Origin: Pseudomonadota bacterium
Lineage (GTDB): Bacteria; Myxococcota_A; Polyangia; Polyangiales; Polyangiaceae
Assembly (NCBI GenBank): GCA_023398955.1
Contig: JAEWRL010000168.1
Coordinates: forward strand, 16,629 to 80,628
Reading direction: 5' to 3'
Length of the DNA: 64,000 nucleotides
The notes below the pieces were generated by a model, which saw only the letters and a program-made list of their open reading frames with translations, did no database searches and was not told the DNA's origin. The position numbers were made by a program, and so were the translations under genes. Shown here piece after piece: positions 34,481 through 43,912 of this stretch (positions are counted from its first letter, which is position 1; every line of letters begins with the position of its first letter).

Positions 34481-35818
34481 TTATCCCCGGGGGGGATCGG
34501 TTCGCAACCCTCCACCGTCTTCCATCGCCTTGCGATGCCAATACTGCCGGTACACCTCGGCGAAATGCTGGCCAAAGACGTAGGTGAACGCCTGCTGACC
34601 TTCGGAGAGTCGCTCGAAGCGCCGGCGGAACTCTTGCCAGCGGGCGCGGTGCTTGGAGCTCAGGAGGCGTGCCGCACCGGCCTGGCCGGTGGCGGACTCG
34701 ATGTTCTCCGGTGACAACTCGTCGAGAAGAGACTGGACGCCCTCCATGACCCCGTCCAGTAGCGCCACCTGGTGCAGCATGAGATCCGCCAGAATGCCTT
34801 CGACGGCGTCCGGCCCGTCAAAGGTGCGCTCCTGCGGATCGAGCAGGGCTAGGGCCACGGCTTCCGGGGATTGGGCGCGTTCGAGTGCAAGCGCCGATGC
34901 CGACCGGTACACCGTTCGCTGGCCAGCAGCTTGTCGGAGGTCGAGGGAAGAAATGAACTGTTCGTGGCCTTGGCGCAGCGGCACGAACGTGCGGCAGAAG
35001 ACGTCGAGCGCATCGTGGAGCTTGGTGATGAAGCGCGCGAGGTCGCCCGTGGTGTCGAGCCGGCGACCGGGAACCAGCGAGGTGGCGAGTTCCCGCAGCC
35101 CCTGGAGGGCCAGCGTCTCCAGATCCATCTTGAAGGCCTGGGTGGCTGGCGCTTGGTCCGCATCGCGCTGCGCCTCCGGCGGGCCATACAGTGAACGAGA
35201 GCGAGGGTCCGCTGCACCGGCCATCGGGACCCCGGCCACCAGGGGCGGCGGTCCTGCCGATGAGGCGCGACCCGGCGCCATGGGTGGTGCTCCCGGTGCT
35301 GGGTGGGGAGGGGCTTCTGCTGGATGGTGGCTCCTAGCGCGTTCTGGGTCCGGCGCTGGCCCCGGACTCGAAGCGCGATAGAGCGCTGTCTGACCGGGCG
35401 TGGCGGAAACGCGGCCGGGTAGCGCGATCATCGACTCGTTTCCCAGGACCGTGCCGGCGGCCGTCGCGCGCCGAAGCGGAGCCCGCTGCTCCACCAGCTC
35501 GAGCTGCACGCGGATGTGCCAGGCCAGGTAGAACTGCAGTCGCGAGGGGGCGAGATCCACGCTCGTATTGGGGTGGATACGCGTCAGGCTGCCATCAGTC
35601 CCGGATGGCACGTAAACGCCATTCGTGCTTCCGAGGTCCCGAACGCAAAGGTGTCCGCCCTGATTCTCTATCCGTGCGTGAAACGCAGAGACCATCCCAA
35701 AGGTCAGCGCAAAATCATTGAGCGGATTCCGCCCAATCCGGATCGGGAGGTGATGGAAGCTGCCCTCGCCGCCTTGAAGGGGCCTCCCGTCTGGCCCAAA
35801 TGCTCGCAGAACGAACAT
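34481..35818 (-). CDS. tagH: T6SS-associated FHA-domain protein
   Basis: The 445-residue protein begins with an FHA domain (about residues 1-115): IRIGRNPLNDF (phosphothreonine-binding Arg), SAFHARI and RDLGSTNGVYV. A Pro/Ala-rich linker (about 130-220) joins it to a helical C-terminal domain (ALQGLRELATSLVPG...DVFCRTFVPLRQGHEQF, LLSSKHRARWQEFRRRFERL), the arrangement of T6SS FHA proteins (TagH/ImpI/Fha). In other bacteria it binds a phosphothreonine made by PpkA and promotes T6SS assembly. It is the last clear T6SS gene of the minus-strand arm, 65 bp after tagF. No PpkA/PppA kinase-phosphatase genes are in the window. Confidence 0.88.
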   Translation of the reverse strand: MFVLRAFGPDGRPLQGGEGSFHHLPIRIGRNPLNDFALTFGMVSAFHARIENQGGHLCVRDLGSTNGVYVPSGTDGSLTRIHPNTSVDLAPSRLQFYLAWHIRVQLELVEQRAPLRRATAAGTVLGNESMIALPGRVSATPGQTALYRASSPGPAPDPERARSHHPAEAPPHPAPGAPPMAPGRASSAGPPPLVAGVPMAGAADPRSRSLYGPPEAQRDADQAPATQAFKMDLETLALQGLRELATSLVPGRRLDTTGDLARFITKLHDALDVFCRTFVPLRQGHEQFISSLDLRQAAGQRTVYRSASALALERAQSPEAVALALLDPQERTFDGPDAVEGILADLMLHQVALLDGVMEGVQSLLDELSPENIESATGQAGAARLLSSKHRARWQEFRRRFERLSEGQQAFTYVFGQHFAEVYRQYWHRKAMEDGGGLRTDPPRG

Positions 35819-35883
35819 CGCCGGGAGCGTAGCCTAGGCTGTTGGTCGGGCCAAGTACTACGCCCGCATCATTGCTCGGCCCT

Positions 35884-36855
35884 TCAGTGTGCTGCCTCGA
35901 CAGCGGCCTCGAGCACTTCCGCGACGGTGCATTGGCTCTTCTGCTGCGCGCATGCCCGGAGCGCATCGCTTGGCTGAAGATTACCGAAGTCCCACGGACC
36001 GCGAGCAACATCACAGATTTTGTCCTTGACGCCTGCCCCTGCCCAGAGTTCGGCAAGGGTCGAGGGGGGGGCTTGCCCCAGCGCGAGGAGCAACGTTCCT
36101 CCCTGCCCGTCGTGCGACCAAAAGAAGCTCGGAATGGTCCTCTTCCATTGGGCAAGACGATGCACCAGGTCGAGCCAGAAGCAGACAGCTGCTCCACCCG
36201 CGTGTCCCAATGGAAGCTTCAGCGCGAGAGGTGACTCGGGACACTCGACACCGCGGCAAGCGGCTACTGTGCTGCTGACGACAGCGAGCGCCCGCGCCGG
36301 ATCGAACGATGGGTCCGTGCCGAACATCAGCGTCCACAGCTCGCCTGCTGGCAGGTGGCTCGTCCAATGGGAATAGGATGCGAGCGCTTCGTCCCAATGG
36401 AGATCTGCAACTGGAACCGAGCTTGAAGCGTGGTCAAGGTTGCCATGAGCGTTGCTCGTGAGCGAGAGGAGGACCCGACTCGTCGATTCCCAACACGATT
36501 CCAAGACCAGTGGGAGGACGCCCAGTGCTGCGAGCAACGGCGGAGGTGCGAAGAGCGGCATCGCGACCGTCAAGGGGTAGCGCCGCCCTGCACGGTCGTA
36601 GCTGGGGGCGATCGCACCGACCAAGGCCGTGGCATGTCCGCCGGCACTGCTGCGGTAGACGAACGCCTGAAGCCCTCCCGCCGCATAGGCATTGGGCCAC
36701 TCTCGCCCCGCCTTGGCCTCTGCCCATTCGATGTTGCGAGTGACGAAGTCGCCGAAGTCGATGAAATGATCGCTCCGGTTCCCGAACGCCACGAAATCGC
36801 CGCGCGTCGGGTGCTTGCCGAGAACCCCCGCCGGCCCTAGCTTGGCAGGGCTCAC
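35884..36855 (-). CDS. tagF: T6SS-associated protein TagF (ImpM)
   Basis: The 323-residue product from GTG 36855 opens with LGPAGVLGKHPTRGDFVAFGNRSDHFIDFGDFV. That is the characteristic TagF/ImpM start, and GAIAPSYDRAGRRYPLTVAMPL follows. The GTG overlaps the tssM stop as GTGA and has GGAGG just upstream, so the two are translationally coupled; the open frame further upstream (to 37341) is antisense-like tssM sequence. TagF is a post-translational repressor of T6SS in the threonine-phosphorylation pathway, acting on FHA proteins in Pseudomonas and Agrobacterium. The adjacent tagH supports the same regulation here. Confidence 0.88.
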   Translation of the reverse strand: MSPAKLGPAGVLGKHPTRGDFVAFGNRSDHFIDFGDFVTRNIEWAEAKAGREWPNAYAAGGLQAFVYRSSAGGHATALVGAIAPSYDRAGRRYPLTVAMPLFAPPPLLAALGVLPLVLESCWESTSRVLLSLTSNAHGNLDHASSSVPVADLHWDEALASYSHWTSHLPAGELWTLMFGTDPSFDPARALAVVSSTVAACRGVECPESPLALKLPLGHAGGAAVCFWLDLVHRLAQWKRTIPSFFWSHDGQGGTLLLALGQAPPSTLAELWAGAGVKDKICDVARGPWDFGNLQPSDALRACAQQKSQCTVAEVLEAAVEAAH

Positions 36856-39800
36856 CGTGCCTCCGCCGACGTTCCCACCGTGACCTCCGGAGGGCAGTTG
36901 AGCCGACGGAAGAAGCGCGGCTCGAACGGATGAACACTCTTCGAGGGTTTGACAGTGATGGTCACCGGCGGCTCGTTTCCTCGAGTCAGGCTCCAGCTGG
37001 CTCGGAGCTCCGGCACCCCATCCGCCAACTGTCCGCTCGCTTCGATGCCCCCAGCGTCGAGCAGCCGGAACAGTCCAAAGTCTCCCATTCGGGGGATCTC
37101 GTCCGTGAAACCAGCGCCCTTGACCCGCAGAATGGCGCCGCGTGGGCTCTCCTTGCCAGGCCACGCTACGGGGAGCCAGCGTTCCGGCTCGTTGCGATAG
37201 GTGGTGGCTTGCCCATCGACGACAAGCGTGACTTCCGCGACATTCGGGCTCACCGACTGGATCTTTACCGAGAATGGCACCAGAGGCTCCTGCCCAACAC
37301 CGAAGACCGCCTCCGTGATCTCTTGGGAAACATTGAGGCAAGGGAGAAAATCGGAACGGTAAGGGAGGGCGTCCGCCGAGGGCTTTGGCACGTAGGTCTT
37401 CCCCAAGCGTTCGAGCCGGGAGGCGAAGTTGTCTTTCACGAACGCCCAGAGGATCCCGGTGTTCGGGCGGAAGAACTCGGCGAACTCAGGCAGCGATACC
37501 TCGCTCTTCACGTCGCTGAACGGATAGCGCGGCTTGATCTTGGTCCGGAAGATCTCCCACACTTCGCTCCTCCAATCCCCGCTGAGCTTCGTGTAGTCGG
37601 CGCGTACGACACCGGCGCGGCTGCCGCGGATCGGGTTCATGAGCAGGGGCTCCAGGATCATCCGCGTCCGCGGATCGCTGCCCGCCAGCAGGCGCTGCAC
37701 GGCGGAAGCAGTGCGCGACAGCTCGGACGCGAACTCTTCGCCAGACGCCTGTTGCGACTCCGCCAGCTGGGTGAGCGACACCTCGAGCGTGCTCAGGTGG
37801 GTCAGGTACTGCGCGAGTCCCGAGGGAGCGCCCTCCTTGCCCCCGCCGGAAGCGAAAGCCAGCAGCGGCTCAAAGTGCCGCTCCACGCTCGAGACTTCCC
37901 TGGGTGGCGGACTGGCACCGGCGTCGCCCCCGACCTTCGCTGCCGCTGCTGCCAGCGCTGCAGTGGCTTTGGCTTTCCCAGCCTCGAGCAGTGAAGAGGG
38001 GCCGATGTCGAGCTCGACGTTATCCCGAATTACCCGGAATAGGCGCACGTAAGGTCCCTCGGTCTCCGTGAGCACCCGCAGCTCTTCGAGGGCACCTTCC
38101 AGGTTCTCCGGAGCCAGCACATCGAGGCCAACGAGGAAGTCCGACCACGCTGCGACGTACCGTTGAAAGTAGATCTCGCGCAGACGCAACGCCGCGGACT
38201 CCTTCGAATCGTCGCTGCCGGCTGCAGGGTGACCGAGGACCCACGGCTCGAACTCCAACCTGGTATCGGGTGACTCGAGCACGCTCCGGACCTTCTGCCA
38301 GCCGAGGGACGTGTACATCCCCGGGACCTCGACATTGCCGTGCGCTGTCCAGTACTGGGCTGATGCGCCGAAGAAGATCTTGTCGGGGCGAATTGGTGGT
38401 GCGCCTTCTGCCGCTTCGGAGAGCCACCCGTAACGAAGCTCCTCCACCGGCAGGGAGCTCAGCCGCCCTTGTGCGTGAGAGAGGCTTACCGGGTCTGGGT
38501 TCCACGCCCACCCTTTGTCGTTCTTCAAAACTGCGAGGTACCGGGCAGCGTGCGCATCGAGCTTCTGCGCGTCTCCGGCCACCCGAGAGTTGAAGGCGCG
38601 CGCCCAAACCGCGGCCAGCTGCGGCCTGGCGTAGTCCACCCTCAGGTGAGTGGGATTGGTGAGCATCAGGTAGAGCTTGAGGTCCTCGTAAGCTCGCTGA
38701 AAGTTGTGCCTGTCCGTTCGCACCAGGTCGCCGATGGCACGGATGTCGGCCACCAGCTGGGCCTGGACCGGACCTTCCATCATGGCGCGAAGCCGCTCCA
38801 GGTAAATCTCCCGGGTAGCGGCTTGCAGCCGGGGCGCCGAGTACGGTCCGACGAGTCCCCGGATGGCGAACGCATCACTCGCTTCCTCGAGCCGAACGGT
38901 GCGCTCGAGCAGCAGATTCAAGGCGTTGGCGGCTGCAGCGGCTTCTCCTCTTCTCTCCAGAGCGCGCGCCTCGAGCACGTCCCGCTCCGTGGCGTTGACC
39001 AGGTTGGCGTTCTGCACATAAGTCAGGGTGGCCGGCGTGACCAGGAGCAATGCAATCAACACCGCGGCGCCAGCCCATAGCAATTGGTGCTGCGCGCTGC
39101 GCCTGAGGCGACTGAAGGAGCGCGCCGCGAGGTGCCGATCGGGGAAGATGACCTTGGAGAAGAGCTCCGTGACGAAGTAGCTCTTGGGTTCCTTCTGGCG
39201 GGCTTCCGGGGCGGCGATCATGCCCAGGGAAAGCCCCTTGGCCATGTTCCCGAGCAGGCGATCGATGGAGCGCCCCGTTTGGGTTCCGCTCGAGAAGTAG
39301 AATCCGCGAACGAATGGCGTCTCGCTGTATGGGTTGGGCCGACTCAGTTCCTCGACGAACCGCGCTACCGCGTCCCGGAGCGGACGAAACTCGAGCGGGA
39401 ACTGCAGTATTCTCGTCCGAACCTCGGGTTGAGGCTCTCCCGCGAGGCGCTCGAGCATTCGCGCGTGAAGTGTGCGCACCAGCAGCTCGAACTCCCCCTC
39501 GACAGCGTGATAGGGATCGGCGAGCCTTTGATCATCGAGGCTGAAGCCCACGCCCCACGCCTGCGCGCGTTGCTGCTTGGTGAAGTCTCCAAAGAACTCG
39601 ACGAACCCCGCCAACAGGTCGGCTTTGGTGAACAGGACGTAGACAGGAAGCGCCATCTCCAGACGCGACATCAGCTCGTCGGTGCGAGCACGGAGGAGCT
39701 CGACGAGCTCCTGCCGTTGATCCTCGTTCTGGGTCAGCAGGTCCTCGATGCTCACGGCCACGACCAAGCCGTCCAGCGGTCGCCCGGGTCGAAAACGCCG

Positions 39801-40367
39801 TAGCGTGTCGAGGAAGGTCATCCACTCGTCGCGGTCGTCTTCCTCGGTAGCCAGACGACCAGCAGTGTCCAGCAGGATCGCGTGCTGGGAGAACCACCAA
39901 TCGCAGTTGCGCGTGCCCGCGGTACCACGGACCTTGTAGCTCGAAGTCCCGCCGGGGGCGATGAAGCCCAAGCCGGACTGCGCCAAGGCCGTCGTCTTGC
40001 CTGCGGCGGGCGGACCCACGACGACGTACCAAGGGAGCGCGTAGAGAGCGGATCTTCCGCCACCAGCGAGCTTGCTGTGTTTGAGTGCGTCGAGGGCATC
40101 CTTCATTTGCTTGCGCAGCGCCAAGATCTCGGGGCGCCTGTCGGGACGCACGCGCTCCGCTTGCTGCTCTGCCTGGCGCAGTAACTCGCGCTCCAGCGCT
40201 GCGGCTCGCAGGCGCCCACGCAGGAACCGCACGAGCAGCGTGCCGCCGATGAGGAGCACCACGAGCACTGTCACAAGCACGGCGATCCAGATGGGGGCGC
40301 CGAGGAGGAGGACGAGCGGCCAGCTCGCTGCGATCAAGAACGCTCCGACGATGATCATCCACCACAT
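36852..40367 (-). CDS. tssM: T6SS membrane-complex protein TssM (IcmF)
   Basis: The 1171-residue protein is of normal TssM length. Two N-terminal transmembrane helices (about 4-22 and 27-47) precede a cytoplasmic NTPase-like domain with Walker A GPPAAGKTT (118-126) and HAILLDTAGRL. A third transmembrane helix (about 430-452, LLWAGAAVLIALLLVTP) precedes the large periplasmic domain. The C-terminus (ITVKPSKSVHPFEPRFFRRLNCP) fits the TssJ-binding beta-domain end. It spans the inner membrane and periplasm and joins TssL and TssJ to form the trans-envelope channel. It lies 10 bp after tssL and overlaps tagF by 4 nt. Confidence 0.95.
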   Translation of the reverse strand: MWWMIIVGAFLIAASWPLVLLLGAPIWIAVLVTVLVVLLIGGTLLVRFLRGRLRAAALERELLRQAEQQAERVRPDRRPEILALRKQMKDALDALKHSKLAGGGRSALYALPWYVVVGPPAAGKTTALAQSGLGFIAPGGTSSYKVRGTAGTRNCDWWFSQHAILLDTAGRLATEEDDRDEWMTFLDTLRRFRPGRPLDGLVVAVSIEDLLTQNEDQRQELVELLRARTDELMSRLEMALPVYVLFTKADLLAGFVEFFGDFTKQQRAQAWGVGFSLDDQRLADPYHAVEGEFELLVRTLHARMLERLAGEPQPEVRTRILQFPLEFRPLRDAVARFVEELSRPNPYSETPFVRGFYFSSGTQTGRSIDRLLGNMAKGLSLGMIAAPEARQKEPKSYFVTELFSKVIFPDRHLAARSFSRLRRSAQHQLLWAGAAVLIALLLVTPATLTYVQNANLVNATERDVLEARALERRGEAAAAANALNLLLERTVRLEEASDAFAIRGLVGPYSAPRLQAATREIYLERLRAMMEGPVQAQLVADIRAIGDLVRTDRHNFQRAYEDLKLYLMLTNPTHLRVDYARPQLAAVWARAFNSRVAGDAQKLDAHAARYLAVLKNDKGWAWNPDPVSLSHAQGRLSSLPVEELRYGWLSEAAEGAPPIRPDKIFFGASAQYWTAHGNVEVPGMYTSLGWQKVRSVLESPDTRLEFEPWVLGHPAAGSDDSKESAALRLREIYFQRYVAAWSDFLVGLDVLAPENLEGALEELRVLTETEGPYVRLFRVIRDNVELDIGPSSLLEAGKAKATAALAAAAAKVGGDAGASPPPREVSSVERHFEPLLAFASGGGKEGAPSGLAQYLTHLSTLEVSLTQLAESQQASGEEFASELSRTASAVQRLLAGSDPRTRMILEPLLMNPIRGSRAGVVRADYTKLSGDWRSEVWEIFRTKIKPRYPFSDVKSEVSLPEFAEFFRPNTGILWAFVKDNFASRLERLGKTYVPKPSADALPYRSDFLPCLNVSQEITEAVFGVGQEPLVPFSVKIQSVSPNVAEVTLVVDGQATTYRNEPERWLPVAWPGKESPRGAILRVKGAGFTDEIPRMGDFGLFRLLDAGGIEASGQLADGVPELRASWSLTRGNEPPVTITVKPSKSVHPFEPRFFRRLNCPPEVTVGTSAEAR

Positions 40368-40377
40368 CGGTGATTCC

Positions 40378-41064
40378 TCAATGGGGTGCTTGCAGCGCCG
40401 GAACGTCTCTGGATCGCATGAGATCGAGACTCGCTTCGACGTGCCCGTTCAATAGACGTTCTAGGCCAACGATGGCGACAATCGCCGCCAGCAGGGACGC
40501 CACGATGACGGCAACCATGGCGCTGTGACTGCTGCGTCGCGCCGGCAGCCGATCCGGTGGTTCGGCGTGCGGCGCCAGCTTCGCGGTTGCTGGCCACGCT
40601 TGTGTCACCCGCTGCCGGGCGCTGTCGTAGAAGGTGGTGAGCGTTCGATGATCGCCAGTTGCTCCGTACGCGCCGCGGAAACCCAGGACCAGGCAAAGGT
40701 AATACACCTCTAGTGCCGGTGAGCTGTTCCCCTGTTGGAGCAGCGCCCGCATCCGGTTGAAGAAGTTCTCTCCGGCGGTGTACTCCCCGTAGAGGTCCAG
40801 TTGAAGTGGCCGTCCCATCCATTCGTTGCGTCCCGGCCAGTTCGACTTGAGGATCTGTTCGTCAATGAAGGCGACGAGGGCGTAGCGCGCCTCGGCGAGG
40901 TCCGTATCGGGGAACCCAGCGGCCCGGCCACGGCCCACCATGGTATCCAGGGCGGTCATGAGGCTCTGCCGCAGCTCCGCTGGCGGAGGAAGATGCGCGG
41001 ACTGAGGCAGCCTGGCGGCTAGCGCCAGCAGCTCGATACAACACCAGGAGAGCGGTTCGGACAT
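40378..41064 (-). CDS. tssL: T6SS membrane-complex protein TssL (DotU), short form
   Basis: The 228-residue protein is the short TssL/DotU type. The N-terminal cytoplasmic helical domain contains FIDEQIL...SNWPGRNEWMGRPLQLDLYGEYTAGENFFNRM, the family hallmark. A single C-terminal transmembrane helix (about 182-203, MVAVIVASLLAAIVAIVGL) follows. There is no OmpA-type peptidoglycan-binding domain, so anchoring to the wall must come from another protein; the GH23 gene at 43913 and other factors are candidates. It lies 7 bp after tssK and 10 bp before tssM. Confidence 0.95.
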   Translation of the reverse strand: MSEPLSWCCIELLALAARLPQSAHLPPPAELRQSLMTALDTMVGRGRAAGFPDTDLAEARYALVAFIDEQILKSNWPGRNEWMGRPLQLDLYGEYTAGENFFNRMRALLQQGNSSPALEVYYLCLVLGFRGAYGATGDHRTLTTFYDSARQRVTQAWPATAKLAPHAEPPDRLPARRSSHSAMVAVIVASLLAAIVAIVGLERLLNGHVEASLDLMRSRDVPALQAPH

Positions 41065-41071
41065 GGCTCAA

Positions 41072-42421
41072 TCAGCGTGCCTGCCCCGAAGGTACGGCAT
41101 ACATCGCCAGCGTCGAGCCGGTCCATTGACCGTCGCGAGGCAGGTACAGCGCCACCGTTCCCGAGCTTGCAACGTCCTCCCAGTAGGGACCAGCCTTCTC
41201 CACACGGAAGAAGCAGATGCCGGGCTTCACGGGTAGTGCTGCCGTCGGTTTCCACTCGACGGCGATGCTCACGCCACGCCGCGCCTGTTTGACGACGTCG
41301 TAAATCTGGTTCCAACTCGCCATCTTCAGCAGTCCGGGGACGCGCTCCCGCAGGGTCGCTTCCGGCATGGCGGACGTGATCGCGAGGAAGAGGTCCTGGT
41401 TCAGCAGGCTCCTGTCTGCGATCTTCCCGATGAACATGCCGTCGGGGCGGTGCTCGAGTCCGATGGTCGTGAAGGTCTGCTCGAGCTCACCGGGCAACAA
41501 TCGGAGCACTATCGCGAAGAGTTGCTCGAAAACGCTCCCGAGCTCCATGTAATCGAACTTCGGCACGGAGGTTGGATCGAGGCTCGCGGAGAAGCTGCAG
41601 AGCTGACCAGCCAGGGTTGCTAGCACGCGGTACGCCTCCTCCGGATGCGTGTTGGGCGTGTCCAGCAGGTGATTGAGCCAGGGGATGACACCATTGAGGG
41701 TGTGCAACAGCCAGAACCGGCGCGCCTCCGTGGCGTGGAACTCGACAGACGCCTCGTGGTGTTGGCGCCGTTCGCCCGTGAGCTGCTTCTGGCGACCCAC
41801 GATACTGGCCAGGATACGACGTACCCCGCTCTCGAGAAATGGCGCCGCTCTCAGATCCAGAACGGGAGGCACGTAGGTGTCCTGGACTTGGAACATGCCG
41901 TTCTCTTGCCGCAGGATGACTGCGATACAGAACGCCGAGAACCCGTCTCTGCGCTCGTCTCCGAAGAGCACCCTCAGATTGGGTTGCGCCCATTCCAGCT
42001 CTTGCGGTGAACCACCCGTGTTCACGTCGGGCACTTGATGCGCGCTCCTCAGGAACTTCCGGGTCTGGGCATCCTCCGCCGAGCCGACGACACCGGCGCC
42101 TTGCACGGCGTGGGCGAGCCCCACGAAGACCTCGGTGCGTTGCGCATTGGGAGGGAGCTTTCTGGGGGGCGGAACTGGTACGTCGGTGCCCTCGCCACAG
42201 AGAATCACGGTGCCGTCGGGCCAGGTTGCCTCGAAACGCTGGAGTCTAAACTCCCCTGCCGCGAATCCTCGCTCGTCTATCTTCAGGTCGGATATCCCCC
42301 AAGGGTAGTGCGAAACCGCACGAAGCCGCACCCGCAACAGGTCTTCATGATACGCATCCTGTTGTTGCAGATGGTGTTGGCTCAGTAGCAGCCCTTCGGA
42401 CCAAACTGGCTTGCGCGCCAC
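41072..42421 (-). CDS. tssK: T6SS baseplate protein TssK
   Basis: The 449-residue protein begins with the TssK hallmark KPVWSEGLLLSQHHLQQQDAYHEDLL and shows the shoulder/neck region (VSHYPWGISDLKID, GEFRLQRFEATWPDGT). The C-terminal domain includes the FIGKIADRSLL and LFLAITSAMPE segments, typical of the part that contacts TssL/TssM. It connects the baseplate to the membrane complex. Its ATG directly abuts the tssJ stop, so it is the second gene of the minus-strand T6SS operon. Confidence 0.95.
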   Translation of the reverse strand: MARKPVWSEGLLLSQHHLQQQDAYHEDLLRVRLRAVSHYPWGISDLKIDERGFAAGEFRLQRFEATWPDGTVILCGEGTDVPVPPPRKLPPNAQRTEVFVGLAHAVQGAGVVGSAEDAQTRKFLRSAHQVPDVNTGGSPQELEWAQPNLRVLFGDERRDGFSAFCIAVILRQENGMFQVQDTYVPPVLDLRAAPFLESGVRRILASIVGRQKQLTGERRQHHEASVEFHATEARRFWLLHTLNGVIPWLNHLLDTPNTHPEEAYRVLATLAGQLCSFSASLDPTSVPKFDYMELGSVFEQLFAIVLRLLPGELEQTFTTIGLEHRPDGMFIGKIADRSLLNQDLFLAITSAMPEATLRERVPGLLKMASWNQIYDVVKQARRGVSIAVEWKPTAALPVKPGICFFRVEKAGPYWEDVASSGTVALYLPRDGQWTGSTLAMYAVPSGQAR

Positions 42422-43003
42422 TCAGCCGCCCCCTTCGCCTTCTGATGTTGTTTCTTCGAGGGTTGTTTCTTGGGGCGGCGTTTCCGGGGCGCTTCCCTCA
42501 GGCTCGCTCCTGCCCTCTCCATCCTGGATCTGCATTCTGTCCAACCAAACCGGAATCGTACCCGTTTCCGCGCAGGGCGGCGTTTCCGGGGCTCGTTCGA
42601 GCTCGTAAGTCAGAAACCAGTCGTTTCCTTGAGGCTCTCGAAAGAGCGCTACCAGCGCCACGAAGTGAGCTTCCGCATCAGGTTTCAGGGTAACCAGCTG
42701 GGTCTTGCCGGGATAGACTGTGTACTCGGAGACGGATGCGAGATCGGTCTGCAACGCCTCTCGATCTGCCTGCCAAATCTCCTCGAAGGTGGCGCCGCGA
42801 AGCCTGGTCTCCCCACGCAGCCGATAGACTCTCACCTGCACGGGTCGACCTTCCCCCTCGGCGGTCGCATTGACCCGCTCGCTGGCGTTCAGCGCAATGA
42901 CCGTATCCACGGGAGGACAGGGTTCGGGTGGCTTAGCCGGGGGCTCGGGCGCTGCCGCGCACGCTCCAATCCCCATCGCCGGGAGCAGCAAGGCGATCTT
43001 CAT
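42422..43003 (-). CDS. tssJ: T6SS outer-membrane lipoprotein TssJ
   Basis: From ATG 43003 the product has 193 residues. It has a short signal with lipobox GIGAC (Cys14), a Pro-rich segment, then the transthyretin-like beta-sandwich of TssJ (VIALNASERVNATAEGEGRPVQVRVYRL, ATFEEIWQADREAL, EYTVYPGKTQLVTLKPD). The frame continues upstream to 43123 without signal-like features, so the later ATG is preferred. An acidic Glu/Thr-rich tail of about 30 residues at the C-terminus is longer than usual. It is anchored in the outer membrane and binds the TssM periplasmic domain. It is the first gene of the minus-strand arm. Confidence 0.9.
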   Translation of the reverse strand: MKIALLLPAMGIGACAAAPEPPAKPPEPCPPVDTVIALNASERVNATAEGEGRPVQVRVYRLRGETRLRGATFEEIWQADREALQTDLASVSEYTVYPGKTQLVTLKPDAEAHFVALVALFREPQGNDWFLTYELERAPETPPCAETGTIPVWLDRMQIQDGEGRSEPEGSAPETPPQETTLEETTSEGEGGG

Positions 43004-43369
43004 CGCGGCCTGTATACAACGAGCGGGCCACGGCTGGCCACGGGCAAAGCCCCTGGCGTGGCTCTTGGGCGGTTGGTCGGTTTCTCGCGACGGTTTCGCC
43101 CGGGAACCGGACGCTTTGGGCACCGATCACGGCACCGATTACCACGCCAACCAGGGCAGCCAGTCTCGCTTTCGGGAACGAACTTCTCGTGACAAGGCGG
43201 CCAGGGCTTGGAAGAATCCTACACATCCCTTGACCGGAGGCCGCGTTCCGGATACTCGCTTTTGATGTGCTGCGGGAGAAGTGGGGAGCTCGGACTCGAT
43301 CGGTAGGCAGATCGATGCTGCGCCTCTCGCATGGCAGCACGGCGGCAACGCCAAAAGGAGAGATCGAGT
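43004..43369. other. Divergent promoter region between tssJ and hcp
   Basis: This 366-bp spacer separates the minus-strand T6SS arm from hcp and must contain promoters for both. No clear sigma-54 (GG-N10-GC) or sigma-70 pair stood out. The right end has the AAGGAG ribosome site of hcp (about 9 nt before the ATG). No other gene is seen. Confidence 0.4.
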
Positions 43370-43852
43370 ATGGCAAGTGACATGACGCTGAAGCTCGCGG
43401 GTATCGAGGGCGAAAGCAAGAAGAAGGGCTATGTGGGAGAGATCGATGTGTATGATTTTAGCTTCGGGGTCACGCAGTCTGCGTCGTCCCACGACGGCTC
43501 TGGAGGAGGCAGCGGTGAGGCGGATGTCCAGGATCTGCTCATTTCGAAGCTCATAGACAAGTCGTCGCCCGTGCTCTTCCTGTACAGCGCGACGGGCAAG
43601 CCGATTCCGGAGGCGGTGTTGACCGTCCGCAAGGCGGGTGGTGATGCTATCGACTACCTCGTCGTGACACTGACCGATGTCATCATCTCGAGGGTCAGCA
43701 CCGGTGGGGCAGCTGAAGATGACCGGGTCAAGGAGCAGGTCGGGCTCAACTTCGCCAAGATCTCGATCCAGTACAAGGCGCAGAAGCCCGACGGATCTGC
43801 TGATGCAGTGATCCAGAAGACGTTCGACATCGAAGCAAACGCTGAGGCGTGA
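43370..43852 (+). CDS. hcp: T6SS tube protein Hcp (TssD)
   Basis: The 160-residue product begins MASDMTLKLAGIEGESKKKGYVGEIDVYDFSFGVTQS, the usual Hcp opening, and shows LLISKLIDKSSPVLFLYSATGK plus YLVVTLTDVIISRVSTGG and the conserved C-terminal FAKISIQYKAQ. Length is normal for Hcp. ATG 43370 is chosen because of AAGGAG 9 nt upstream; the frame's earlier ATG at 43331 adds a basic, non-conserved leader. It forms the inner tube hexamers. The gene stands alone between divergent tssJ and the convergent transglycosylase gene, which would allow its usual very high expression. Confidence 0.95.
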   Translation: MASDMTLKLAGIEGESKKKGYVGEIDVYDFSFGVTQSASSHDGSGGGSGEADVQDLLISKLIDKSSPVLFLYSATGKPIPEAVLTVRKAGGDAIDYLVVTLTDVIISRVSTGGAAEDDRVKEQVGLNFAKISIQYKAQKPDGSADAVIQKTFDIEANAEA

Positions 43853-43912
43853 GCGTCGAAAGGGCCGACCCAGCCTTCAGCGATGGCTGGTGTCCACTTG
43901 GGGGGGGATCGC